The translations under genes and the position numbers were made by a program. The notes under the pieces are model-generated. The model saw only the letters and a list, made by a program, of their open reading frames with translations, was not told the DNA's origin and did not search any database. A DNA stretch of 64,000 nt, taken from positions 1-64,000 of the forward strand of contig LDAQ01000015.1 of the NCBI GenBank assembly GCA_001028025.1, given 5' to 3'. This DNA is from Faecalicatena fissicatena (GTDB lineage: Bacteria; Bacillota; Clostridia; Lachnospirales; Lachnospiraceae). Every line of letters begins with the position of its first letter. Within the stretch, counting starts at the first letter, position 1. Positions 52,860 through 61,033 of the stretch are shown here, one piece after another.

Positions 52860-52869
52860 ATCTGATAGC

Positions 52870-52940
52870 ATATGTCCAAAGGGCACACCGTAACTCATGC
52901 CCTTCGGGCGGGTCTGCGGCTAAGCCGCAGATTAAAGTAT
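52870..52940 (+). repeat. dispersed palindromic repeat between permease and binding-protein genes
   Basis: CCAAAGGGCACACCGTAACT..., GCCCTTCGGGC and CTGCGGCTAAGCCGCAG match the repeat seen in atpH (25570-25635) and in the iclR-2 leader. It is bordered by TAGCATA on the left and TATGCTA on the right. It lies in the 130-bp gap of the sugar importer operon, where its hairpins could alter expression of the binding protein relative to the permease. Confidence 0.85.
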
Positions 52941-52990
52941 GCTATTTAGATAAAAGAGCGACAGCAAATCAAAAAAAGGGAGGTAACAAA

Positions 52991-53986
52991 ATGAAGAAAA
53001 AGGTATTGGCAATGTTATTATGTGCAGCAATGGCAGTTACTATGCTGGCAGGATGCGGCGGTGGAGACTCCAAAGATGCGAAGGATTCAGACACAAAGAC
53101 TGCAGATACTGACAAGAAGGACACAGAGGACAAAGATACTTCATCGGGCGACAAGTATAAGGTTGTTCTGATCACAATGGACAGTATCGATCAGCACTGG
53201 GTATCCGTAGATAAGGGCGGCCAGAAAGCTGCAGATGAACTGGGAAATGTAGAATATAAGTTCATGGCTCCTGACAAAAAAGATGATGCTCAGCAGATCG
53301 AATGTATCAACAATGCAGTTGCCGACGGCGCACAGGCAATCGTAATCGCTGCAAACGGACCGGATGCAGTTACAGCAGCTCTGGAAGAAGCTAAATCAGC
53401 AGGTGTTAAGATTGTATATGTTGACTCAACGGCAAACACAGATGCAGAAGCAACCTTCTCAACAGATAACGTTGCTGCAGCAAAACAGGCCGGAGAAGAA
53501 ATGATCAAAGCTCTGGAGGCAAAGAAGATTACAGAAGGCAAGATCGGCATTGTTAACGTTAACACTTCCACAATGACATGTATATGGCGTGAAGAAGGAT
53601 TCCGCTCTGCTTTTGAAGGAAGCAAGTTTGAACTTCTGGAAACACAGTACGGCGAAGGTGATGTTGCAAAATCACAGGATATTGCAAGCAACTATATTAC
53701 AGACGGCTGTGTAGGCATATTTGGTACCAATGAAGGTGCTACAGTAGGCGTAGGAAATGCGGTGAAAGGTGCAGACGCAGATGTTGTTGCAGTTGGTTTT
53801 GATAAATCAGACGCAATCCTGAATCTGGTAAAAGAAGGCGCAATTCTTTGTACAATGGCTCAGAATCCTGACGTAATGGGTTATGAGGGTGTAAAAGCAG
53901 CGGTGAAAGTTCTTGAAGGCGAGACATTAACTGAGACTGACGTTGACACAGGTGTTTCTGTTATTACAAAGGACACACTTGAATAG
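52991..53986 (+). CDS. sugar-binding lipoprotein, RbsB/periplasmic-binding type
   Basis: 331 aa from the ATG at 52991 (AAAAAAAGGGAGG upstream; the longer frame to 52856 is made of the repeat). Lipobox MLAGC (Cys22) and an Asp/Lys/Thr-rich linker precede the PBP1-type domain: VVLITMDSIDQHWVSVDKGGQKAADEL, NNAVADGAQAIVIAANGPDAV and VKIVYVDSTAN. The C-terminal lobe has VGIFGTNEGATVGVGNAVK and ILCTMAQNPDVMGYEGV. It binds a hexose or pentose outside the membrane. The sugar is not readable from the pocket. Confidence 0.94.
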   Translation: MKKKVLAMLLCAAMAVTMLAGCGGGDSKDAKDSDTKTADTDKKDTEDKDTSSGDKYKVVLITMDSIDQHWVSVDKGGQKAADELGNVEYKFMAPDKKDDAQQIECINNAVADGAQAIVIAANGPDAVTAALEEAKSAGVKIVYVDSTANTDAEATFSTDNVAAAKQAGEEMIKALEAKKITEGKIGIVNVNTSTMTCIWREEGFRSAFEGSKFELLETQYGEGDVAKSQDIASNYITDGCVGIFGTNEGATVGVGNAVKGADADVVAVGFDKSDAILNLVKEGAILCTMAQNPDVMGYEGVKAAVKVLEGETLTETDVDTGVSVITKDTLE

Positions 53987-54006
53987 AAGAACTGCTTGGA
54001 CTTTTT

Positions 54007-54036
54007 AGTGGGTTGCATAATTGTAACCCACTTTTT
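54007..54036 (+). terminator. terminator of the sugar importer operon
   Basis: AGTGGGTT pairs with AACCCACT across a 10-nt loop and is followed by TTTTT. Confidence 0.82.
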
Positions 54037-54049
54037 GGTATGGTAGAAT
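54021..54049 (+). promoter_or_regulatory. promoter of the ROK regulator gene, overlapping the terminator
   Basis: TTGTAA (54021-54026), 17-bp spacer, TAGAAT (54044-54049), just downstream of and partly inside the terminator stem. Confidence 0.55.
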
Positions 54050-54081
54050 GGTATCATAATGAATAAAGGACAGGCGGAAAT

Positions 54082-55278
54082 ATGACGAAGAAGGTACTTA
54101 ATGCTTCCGGGATGAAAAAAGCCAATCAGAAGAAGATACTGGATATGCTCAGAGTGGAATCCGTATCCCGGGCGGAGTTATCCAGAAGAACAGGACTGAC
54201 ACGGGCGGGTATCAGCGGAATTATCGAAGAGCTCATGTCAAAAGGCGTTGTTGTGGAAGGCGAGACCATGCCAAACAAAGTTGGACGCAGTTCGGTAGAG
54301 TTGAAGCTGAACAAAGAGAGATATCTGATTGCAGGTATATCGGTCAGCCGTGATTACTGCACGGTAGGAATTAGTGATTTTTGCTGTGAGATACTGGAAT
54401 ATCAGAAGGTTGAGTTCAATAAAGATCACGATGACCCGTATACAGTCCTGAAAAAGATTACACAGATTATCCGGGAAATGCTGTCGGGCAAAGAGACAGC
54501 ACTGCTTGGGATAGGCATTATTTCCCCGGGAACGCTGGATATCGCCAAAGGCAGGATTCTGTCACCTCCTAATTTTGAAAGGTGGCATAATTTAAATATC
54601 TGTGACTTTTTCTGGAATGAGTTTCAATGCCCGGTTGTTCTGGAAAATAACGCAAAGGCTATCGCAATATCGGAAAAATACTGTGGTGCCGCCGGAACAG
54701 CCAGAAATTATGTGGAGATCGTAGTAGATAATGGTATTGGCGGCGGCATTGTTGTAGATGGGCAGCTTTATAAAGGGAGTTTTGGCAGCAGCAGTGAGTT
54801 TGGCCATACCACTGTGGATATGAACGGTGAGCTCTGCAGCTGCGGCAACAGGGGGTGCGCAGAGCTGTATGCTAATATTCCGAACATCATAGCATATGCA
54901 CAGGAGTTTGACAGTCATGTTGAAAGCTGGGAAGAGATTGTAGACCGCGCCGAGACCGGGGATATAGAGATGAAGCGGGTGCTGGAGCGGGAGATTGAGT
55001 GTCTGGTGGCAGTGATCGTAAGCGCCGTTAATATCATCGATCCGGAAGTGGTGTTTATCGGAGGGGATATATTATACAGACCGGATCTGCTGATTTCGGG
55101 TATACAGGCACGGGTGGACCGGCGCATTATGCGCAAGGCGATCAATGGGATCGAGATCCGTCCGTCCGGGATTGTAAAGCATACGAGGCTGATTCCCTGT
55201 GTTAACCTGCTGCTAAGCTATGTAATCGATAATTTCAGTCTTTTTGAAGACGAGCAGTGTTCAGAAAGAGAATTTTAA
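54082..55278 (+). CDS. ROK-family transcriptional repressor
   Basis: 398 aa: N-terminal winged HTH (about 10-75; KKILDMLRVESVSRAELSRRTGLTRAGISGIIEELMSKGVV) and ROK domain. The zinc motif CSCGNRGCAELY is intact, but the catalytic Asp of ROK kinases (NDAN) is replaced: LENNAKAIAISEKY. So it should sense, not phosphorylate, a sugar. It probably controls the surrounding sugar genes; a candidate operator overlaps the promoter at 40085. Confidence 0.93.
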   Translation: MTKKVLNASGMKKANQKKILDMLRVESVSRAELSRRTGLTRAGISGIIEELMSKGVVVEGETMPNKVGRSSVELKLNKERYLIAGISVSRDYCTVGISDFCCEILEYQKVEFNKDHDDPYTVLKKITQIIREMLSGKETALLGIGIISPGTLDIAKGRILSPPNFERWHNLNICDFFWNEFQCPVVLENNAKAIAISEKYCGAAGTARNYVEIVVDNGIGGGIVVDGQLYKGSFGSSSEFGHTTVDMNGELCSCGNRGCAELYANIPNIIAYAQEFDSHVESWEEIVDRAETGDIEMKRVLEREIECLVAVIVSAVNIIDPEVVFIGGDILYRPDLLISGIQARVDRRIMRKAINGIEIRPSGIVKHTRLIPCVNLLLSYVIDNFSLFEDEQCSEREF

Positions 55279-55297
55279 TAATAAGGCAGGGAGAGAT

Positions 55298-56350
55298 ATG
55301 TTTGAACCGAATTATCATCATATTGTGGATGCAGCGCTCAACAGGGAGCCGTCCCGCATTCCGCTGTATGAACACATTGTTTCCTACAAAAAAGTGGGAG
55401 AGATCCTGAATCGGGATATGGAGTCTCTGTATATGGGGGACGAAAGAGATATAAATGAGTTTTTCCGGCTGTACTGCGGTTTCTTTAAGGAGCATGGGTA
55501 TGATGCCGTTCCCTTTGAGGAGTGCATTGGAAAAGAGATGCCAGGAAGCGGAGCGCTGGGGGACAGCCGGGTAGAGCCTGTCATTAAGGACAGGGCAGAT
55601 TTTGAAAAATATCCCTGGGATGAAATCCCCGATATTTATTTTAGAGACAATGCAAAATATTTCGAGGCATTGCAAAAGAACATGCCGGAGGGAATGAAAG
55701 CAATCGGCGGAGTCGGAAACGGGATTTTTGAGTGTGTGCAGGATGTCGTAAGCTTTGAGGGCCTCTGCTATGTAAAAGCAGATGACGAGGAACTGTACGC
55801 AGAACTTTTTGAAAAAATAGGTTCCGTAAACTATCGGATCTGGCAGCGCTTTATGAAGGAATACCAGGATATCTTCTGTGTACTGCGGTTCGGGGATGAC
55901 CTAGGATATAAGAGCATGACACTTCTGGCTACGGATGATGTGAAGCACTATATCATGCCCCAGTACAAACCGATCGTGGATCTGGTGCATCAGTACGGCA
56001 AGCCGTTTCTGCTGCATTCTTGCGGTAAGATATTCGATATCATGGATGATCTGATCGATTATGTGGGGATTGATGCAAAGCACTCCAATGAAGACCAGAT
56101 AGCTGCGTTCCCTTACTGGGTGCAGAGATATGGTGACAAGATCGGCAATTTCGGCGGATTTGACGTGGATGTCATCTGCAAGTCCGACCGGCAGGTGCTC
56201 AAAGAATATATCGTGGATGTGATCCGGCAATGTGAAGGACACGGGGGGATTGCCTTCGGAACCGGTAACTCGATCCCGGACTATGTTCCCGCAGAGGCAT
56301 ACCAGAACATGATTGAGATTGTAAGGGAATACCGCGGAGACTGGAAATAA
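55298..56350 (+). CDS. URO-D/MtaA-family protein 4
   Basis: 350 aa from the ATG at 55298 (GGCAGGGAGAG upstream). Motifs: RFGDDLGYKSMTLLATDDVKHYIMPQY and LLHSCGKIFDIMDDLIDYVGIDAKHSNED (metal pair His240/Cys242), then GNFGGFDVDVICK. The C-terminal ligand site reads FGTGNSIPDYVP, with Asn in place of the Cys ligand. The most diverged of the four paralogs; it follows the ROK regulator and precedes the isomerase. Confidence 0.78.
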   Translation: MFEPNYHHIVDAALNREPSRIPLYEHIVSYKKVGEILNRDMESLYMGDERDINEFFRLYCGFFKEHGYDAVPFEECIGKEMPGSGALGDSRVEPVIKDRADFEKYPWDEIPDIYFRDNAKYFEALQKNMPEGMKAIGGVGNGIFECVQDVVSFEGLCYVKADDEELYAELFEKIGSVNYRIWQRFMKEYQDIFCVLRFGDDLGYKSMTLLATDDVKHYIMPQYKPIVDLVHQYGKPFLLHSCGKIFDIMDDLIDYVGIDAKHSNEDQIAAFPYWVQRYGDKIGNFGGFDVDVICKSDRQVLKEYIVDVIRQCEGHGGIAFGTGNSIPDYVPAEAYQNMIEIVREYRGDWK

Positions 56351-56382
56351 AAAAATAAATTAACATGATGAGGAGAATAAAT

Positions 56383-57063
56383 ATGAAGCGTTCAGAAATC
56401 AATCAGGTAATTAAGGACATGGAGAAACTGATCTCAGACCACAGATTTGAAATCCCGCCTTTCTGCGGATGGACTCCGGAGGATTGGAAGGATAAAGGGA
56501 CAGAATACCAGGAAATCCGTGACAACATGCTGGGATGGGATATCACGGATTATGGGACAGGAGACTTCTCAAAAGTAGGGCTTTCTTTGATCACGATCCG
56601 CAATGGAAATCCGAAAAACCCCAGCTATACAAAGACATATGCCGAGAAGCTCCTGATGCTGAAAGAAGGGCAGCATTCTCCGATGCACTTCCACTGGAAT
56701 AAGATGGAGGACATAATTAACCGCGGCGGCGGAACCATACTGATCCAGGTGTATAACTCAACAGACGATGAAGAACTGGCAGATACGGATGTGGCTGTGA
56801 ACTGCGATGGAAGGGAGTATACCGTTCCTGCGGGGACACAGGTAGAACTGAAGCCGGGAGAGAGTATTAGTATTTATCCGTATATGTACCATGCTTTTGA
56901 TGTAAAACCGGGGACCGGGGATGTTCTGCTGGGCGAAGTTTCAATGTGCAATGATGATAATATGGATAACCGGTTCTATGAGACGGTGGGACGGTTCCCG
57001 GAGATCGAAGAAGATGAGGCGGCCTACAGGCTGCTCTGCAATGAGTATCCGGGGGGATTATAA
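56383..57063 (+). CDS. D-lyxose/D-mannose isomerase-like cupin protein
   Basis: 226 aa from the ATG at 56383 (GAGGAGAATAAAT upstream). The cupin metal site is visible in GQHSPMHFHWNKMEDIINRGGG (two His and Glu) and PYMYHAFDVKPG (His), matching D-lyxose ketol-isomerases, which also act on D-mannose. It would turn an aldose into a ketose before or beside phosphorylation by the ROK kinase. Last gene of the sugar cluster; the structured repeat at 57105 follows. Confidence 0.86.
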   Translation: MKRSEINQVIKDMEKLISDHRFEIPPFCGWTPEDWKDKGTEYQEIRDNMLGWDITDYGTGDFSKVGLSLITIRNGNPKNPSYTKTYAEKLLMLKEGQHSPMHFHWNKMEDIINRGGGTILIQVYNSTDDEELADTDVAVNCDGREYTVPAGTQVELKPGESISIYPYMYHAFDVKPGTGDVLLGEVSMCNDDNMDNRFYETVGRFPEIEEDEAAYRLLCNEYPGGL

Positions 57064-57104
57064 TATAGGACTTTGCAGAGGGAAATTTCTGTGGGGATGC
57101 GGGC

Positions 57105-57394
57105 GCACCGCGAATGGAGAGGCGGGAGTCTGCCAAAGAGGGATAGACCGTTTTGAAATGCACCCGTTTACCGAGTAAATCTAAAAGCAAACAGTCAGAA
57201 AATTGGAGTACAGCGGACACAGTGTGAATAATCTGGATGATTATTCACGCTGGGTCCGCCGAAAACGTGATTTGGTGATCACGTTTTCCCTCCAATTTTC
57301 CGGCTGTTTGCTTTAAGATTTACTAGGGTGCTCTTTAGCATTTCAAAACGGTCTATCCCTCTTTGGCAGACTCCCGCCTCTCCATTCGCGGTGC
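57105..57394. repeat. structured long inverted-repeat element, copy B
   Basis: Arms at 57105-57208 and 57290-57394 are complementary except in mid-arm (about 57159-57180). Inside are hairpin A at 57213-57259 (GCGGAC...GTCCGC with AATCTGGATGATT at its tip) and hairpin B at 57261-57288 (GAAAACGTGAT-TTGGTG-ATCACGTTTTC, perfect 11-bp stem). Architecture, lengths, the TACA after the first arm and the hairpin-A tip match copy A (38555-38846), although most arm sequence differs. Confidence 0.85.
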
Positions 57395-57554
57395 TGGGTG
57401 CTTCCGGCCGGCAGGAATTTTGGCTCCGCGGGAGGAGTCCCTGGGAGAAGGCGGATTGAGCCGGGGGCGGGGAAGTTTATGGTGGCGGGGGTATGTTGTT
57501 CTTGCTGGTATGGTGCCATGTAAAAATCGGGCGGGGATAGCTTGAGGCCGTGAC

Positions 57555-57581
57555 CATTATAAAGGTACTAACTTTATAATG
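57555..57581. terminator. perfect AT-rich hairpin near the end of the minus-strand gene
   Basis: CATTATAAAG-GTACTAA-CTTTATAATG, a perfect 10-bp stem, 33 bp beyond the stop of the DUF6128-type gene. No T-run follows on either strand, so termination is uncertain. Confidence 0.45.
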
Positions 57582-57613
57582 CGTCCAGGCTCATGGGTAC
57601 AGTATAGGTGATG

Positions 57614-59080
57614 TTATTTTATATAGCGGCAGAAGTGGCCGAAGTCTGGGGTGGTGGCTTTTTCGTCTTCTTCCAGGTCCAGTTTGTCTGCGTAGGTTTT
57701 GGTGAATTGGGGGAAGCCGAATAGTTCGGCGGCCCTGGCTTCACGGGGGGAGTAGACAGCGGGAACTCCGAGCCAGAAACGGCCTTCTTCTTCTACCAGG
57801 AGCAGGTGGTTGTAGTTGTGGTATCCGTGGAGAAGGAAGCTGTTGTTGGCCAGGTTCCAGCAGCGCCGGGGGAGGATGGAGAGGTCGGAACGCTGGATTT
57901 TACGGGCCGTGGATGCTGATTCCTCTGCTTTCTGCTCAGTGGGGGGGAGTTCCCTTGATTGTATATCTGTTTCGGAAGAACCACGTAATTCTGGCTGTAT
58001 ATCTATTTCTGTGGGTGTGAAGGCCTCTGGCTGTATATCTATTTCTGGAGAGCTGACGGCCTCTGACTGTATATTGTCTTTGGAGAGACTGAGAGTCTCT
58101 GACTGTATGTCGTCCTCAGAGAGACCGAAAGCCTCTGACTGTATGTCGTCCTCAGAGAGACCGAAAGCCTCTGACTCTATATCGTCCTTAGAGAGCGTGA
58201 ACACCTCTGGTTGTATATCGTCCTTAGAGAGCGTGAACACCTCTGGCGGCATATCATCCTCGGTGAAGCTGAAATCCTCTGGCGGTGTATTGTCCCCGGG
58301 AAAGCTGAAATCCTCTGGCGGCATATCATCCTCAGGGGAGTTGAAAGCATCCGAGTGCATAACATTTTGGGGATCGTTGAATGCATCAGCGGTGACATCG
58401 GTTTCAGAGGAGCTGTTTGATTCTGCTTGTGTTTCTGCCTCTATGTTATCTGAAGTGGGAACTTGTATATCCTCTGCAGAAAGATCCTGCAATATTTCCT
58501 GAAGTTCTGTTTCAGGTGGTGGTCCAACGGTGATTTCATCCTCTGGCGGACTCTGGACGTCCAATGTAACCGGACCCTCACGGGAGGATTCGGTTTCGGA
58601 TTCTGGAAGCGCGGGGGATTTTTCGGCGTCGGGCTCTGGAAGAGGAGTGTTGGACAGTGCAGTCTCATCCAGTGCTGCCGCTGTATTGGTTTCGGGCTTT
58701 TTCCACAGCTCGATTTCTCGGGTGTCAAATTCCATGCCGTCTGAAAGGGCAGTATAATACTGATCTGTGTCCGTTTTCAGGAAGAAGCCGTCTATCTGTT
58801 CCAGGGGCCTTCTGTCCGGGAAGGTGGTGTCTGAGATGGTGAACCTTGCGGAAATACATTTGTCTCCGCAGATGATCTCATCGACCAGGCTGGAAATGAT
58901 CTTGGGACTCTGCCTGTAGAACGCGTACAGCTTTACAGTGCCGCCGGTCTGGACGGGGATTCCCCGTATGTTGATCTGCAGCACACAGGACTGATAATGC
59001 TGGATCAGTTTTATAAAACCTGCATTGCGTAGCTTCTGATTATTTTTGTATTCATAAATATAACAGATACCGGGATTCAT
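57614..59080 (-). CDS. DUF6128-type protein with tandem 12-residue acidic repeats
   Basis: 488 aa from the ATG at 59080 (GAGGTG upstream). Residues 1-130 are a conserved beta-rich N-terminal part (GICYIYEYKNNQKLRNAGFIKL...). Residues about 130-400 are acidic and low-complexity, containing 13 tandem copies of a 12-residue unit (223-378; TLSKDDIQPEVF type). The C-terminal 85 residues (RRCWNLANNSFLLHGYHNYNHLLL...FWLGVPAVYSPREARAAELFGFPQF) are the domain I take as DUF6128, of unknown role. There is no signal peptide or membrane segment. Confidence 0.75.
   Translation of the reverse strand: MNPGICYIYEYKNNQKLRNAGFIKLIQHYQSCVLQINIRGIPVQTGGTVKLYAFYRQSPKIISSLVDEIICGDKCISARFTISDTTFPDRRPLEQIDGFFLKTDTDQYYTALSDGMEFDTREIELWKKPETNTAAALDETALSNTPLPEPDAEKSPALPESETESSREGPVTLDVQSPPEDEITVGPPPETELQEILQDLSAEDIQVPTSDNIEAETQAESNSSSETDVTADAFNDPQNVMHSDAFNSPEDDMPPEDFSFPGDNTPPEDFSFTEDDMPPEVFTLSKDDIQPEVFTLSKDDIESEAFGLSEDDIQSEAFGLSEDDIQSETLSLSKDNIQSEAVSSPEIDIQPEAFTPTEIDIQPELRGSSETDIQSRELPPTEQKAEESASTARKIQRSDLSILPRRCWNLANNSFLLHGYHNYNHLLLVEEEGRFWLGVPAVYSPREARAAELFGFPQFTKTYADKLDLEEDEKATTPDFGHFCRYIK
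57947..58414 (-). repeat. 13 tandem 36-bp coding repeats
   Basis: Thirteen 12-codon units encode SSSETDVTADAF, NDPQNVMHSDAF and so on to GSSETDIQSREL. The central units (TLSKDDIQPEVF, GLSEDDIQSEAF) are near-identical at DNA level, the outer ones diverged, suggesting recent expansion by slippage or unequal recombination in the middle. Confidence 0.88.
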
Positions 59081-59131
59081 GATACACCTCTGGTCTTGTC
59101 TTTCTTTCAATCTAATTTATTCAGAGAGGTT

Positions 59132-59160
59132 TTGAAAAAGAACAGTATTTGTGGTAAATT
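59132..59160 (+). promoter_or_regulatory. tadA promoter
   Basis: TTGAAA (59132-59137), 17-bp spacer, TAAATT (59155-59160). Confidence 0.6.
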
Positions 59161-59228
59161 ATATCAAAAGAGGAAACTATAAAAACGGCGGGATGTATAT
59201 GGCCGTATAACCAGGCTGGAGAAATGAT

Positions 59229-59708
59229 ATGAATGCAGATGAAAAATATATGAAAGAAGCCATCAGGCAGGCGAAAAAGGCTTATGCCCTAGAGGAGGTT
59301 CCGATCGGGTGTGTGATCGTATATCAGGATAAAATTATAGGGCGGGGCTATAACAGGCGCACGATTGATAAAAATCCGCTGGCCCATGCAGAACTGACCG
59401 CAATCCGCAGGGCCAGCAAAAAGCTGAATGACTGGCGGCTGGAGGAATGTACCCTGTATGTCACGCTGGAGCCGTGCCAGATGTGTTCCGGCGCTATTAT
59501 ACAGGCCAGGGTGCAGCGGGTAGTGGTCGGCTGCATGAACCCGAAAGCCGGATGCGCCGGATCAATCTTAAATTTGCTTGAGATGAAAGAATTTAACCAT
59601 CAGGCCGAGCTTACTACCGGTGTGCTGGAAAAAGAATGCAGCACGATGATGAAACAGTTTTTTAAAGAACTGCGTGAAAAGCAGAAGCGGCAAAAAAACG
59701 CGGACTGA
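59229..59708 (+). CDS. tadA: tRNA(Arg)-specific adenosine-34 deaminase
   Basis: 159 aa. Converts the wobble A34 to inosine in tRNA-Arg(ACG). Zinc-deaminase motifs HAELTAI (catalytic Glu) and PCQMCSGAI, followed by VVVGCMNPKAGCAGSILNLLEM, which identifies TadA. GGAG lies 7 nt before the ATG. It ends 17 bp from the convergent efflux gene. In many Clostridia tadA lies near the SRP RNA, as here. Confidence 0.96.
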   Translation: MNADEKYMKEAIRQAKKAYALEEVPIGCVIVYQDKIIGRGYNRRTIDKNPLAHAELTAIRRASKKLNDWRLEECTLYVTLEPCQMCSGAIIQARVQRVVVGCMNPKAGCAGSILNLLEMKEFNHQAELTTGVLEKECSTMMKQFFKELREKQKRQKNAD

Positions 59709-59725
59709 TCGGGAAGTGACTCCTG

Positions 59726-61033
59726 CTAAGCACTCTGAGGATCTTGCTTTCTGGCATGGATAATCAGGAGAATGCTGAGTATCATTGCCACAAGCTGGGA
59801 GAGCGGTACGGCGATCCAGGTACCCCGTATTCCACCTGCAAGAGACGGCAGAAAACAGAGCATCAGGAAAAGTGCCAGTGGTTCCCCGTAAATCAGTATG
59901 TAGGCCCAGAGATTTTTCCCGGTTGCGTAGAAATATGCCGTGGATACCCGGGAAATGCTGACGAACAGATAGCCGCATATAAAGACCGGCAGTATCATGG
60001 CAACACTTTCCACGATATGTTCGGATGCTCCGAACAGTGCGGCTGCATGGCCCCGCAGCAGGAACAGGACCGCCATACATACAAGGGCAACAGCAAGCCC
60101 GAAGCGGTATGCCAGATTCCGGATTGCTGTTGTCCTTTGTACTTTGCCCTCTCCATATGACAGACTGATGAGCGGCTGGCATCCATCGCTTACTCCCTGC
60201 ATGAGCAGCATGATCACGGAGGAAATATAACTGACCGGAGCATAGCAGGTAACAGCCAGGTCTCCCCCCACCAGAGATGCGCTTCTATTTACCAGTATCA
60301 GGGTGATATTGGGGGAGAACGTAAGCCCAAAGGGCGACAGTCCAATACTCAGAATCCGTTTTGCCAGACTCAGCTTTGCATCTCCAAAGTCGAGGGCCGG
60401 CTTTTCTTTTTTTATGATAAAGAAGACCAGGCATACAAGGAAGGTCATGCCCTGCCCGATTACGGTAGCAATAGCAGCCCCCATCATACCCCAGGGAATC
60501 ACCCATACAAACAGATAGTCCAGAGCAATATTGGTGACGAAACCAGTGATCATCGCAAGCATAGAGATGACTGCGCTCCCCATATTACGGATCAGAGGCA
60601 CAAGGCCGGTTCCCATAATCTGAAATACTGCACCAAAGCTGATGTACAGCAGATATTCCCTTCCAAGTTTATAGATCTCCCCGGAAGCCCCGAACAGGCC
60701 CAGCACCGTTGGTGCGCCCGCCAAAAACAGAATGGTGAGCAGTACGCTGGATAAACAGAGCAGTACTACCGACATTCCGAAATACTGTTTTGCACTGTGA
60801 GTATCACCGTTTCCTATATGAATGGAATATTCAATGGCTCCGCCCATGCCGATTCCCGTTCCGGCTGCCTGCAAAAATGCAGTTAAGGGAAAGGCCATAT
60901 TTACTGCGGCTAAGGCATTGTCCCCCAAAGCATTTCCAACAAAAAAACCGTCTGCTATGGAGTAGATTCCGGATAAAGCAAATGCGAGCATGGACGGGAT
61001 TACATATTGAAAGAAAGACTTATTTACGTTCAC
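59726..61033 (-). CDS. MATE-family multidrug efflux protein
   Basis: 435 aa with 12 predicted membrane segments, GTG start at 61033 after GGAGG (6 nt). MATE features: PSMLAFALSGIYSIADGFFVGNALG at the N-terminus, GIGMGGAIEYSIHIG in helix 2, and QGVSDGCQPLISLSYGEGK in the second half. Exports cationic compounds using Na+ or H+. It overlaps the MarR gene upstream by 14 nt and shares its transcript. Confidence 0.93.
   Translation of the reverse strand: MNVNKSFFQYVIPSMLAFALSGIYSIADGFFVGNALGDNALAAVNMAFPLTAFLQAAGTGIGMGGAIEYSIHIGNGDTHSAKQYFGMSVVLLCLSSVLLTILFLAGAPTVLGLFGASGEIYKLGREYLLYISFGAVFQIMGTGLVPLIRNMGSAVISMLAMITGFVTNIALDYLFVWVIPWGMMGAAIATVIGQGMTFLVCLVFFIIKKEKPALDFGDAKLSLAKRILSIGLSPFGLTFSPNITLILVNRSASLVGGDLAVTCYAPVSYISSVIMLLMQGVSDGCQPLISLSYGEGKVQRTTAIRNLAYRFGLAVALVCMAVLFLLRGHAAALFGASEHIVESVAMILPVFICGYLFVSISRVSTAYFYATGKNLWAYILIYGEPLALFLMLCFLPSLAGGIRGTWIAVPLSQLVAMILSILLIIHARKQDPQSA

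Larger units (their letters stand above)
57064..57613. other. intergenic region between convergent genes
   Basis: 550 bp with the structured element at 57105-57394, then a GC-rich part (57395-57540) without recognisable content, then a perfect hairpin at 57555-57581. No gene; open frames are due to the palindrome. Confidence 0.55.

Noticed and set aside
52856..52990. N-terminal extension of the sugar-binding lipoprotein
   Set aside because: It consists of the dispersed repeat; the good ribosome site and signal peptide are at 52991.
41305..56350. URO-D-family genes as hemE (heme biosynthesis)
   Set aside because: The HemE N-terminal substrate motif is absent, the H-x-C-G metal motif is present, there are four divergent copies, and the neighbours are sugar genes.
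57947..58414. Regular repeats that might be a CRISPR array
   Set aside because: The 36-bp units have no unique spacers, are directly adjoining and read as an uninterrupted 12-residue coding repeat; no cas genes are nearby.
57816..58502. Long plus-strand open frame opposite the DUF6128-type gene
   Set aside because: It mirrors the tandem repeat on the other strand, has no ribosome site and no family-like sequence.
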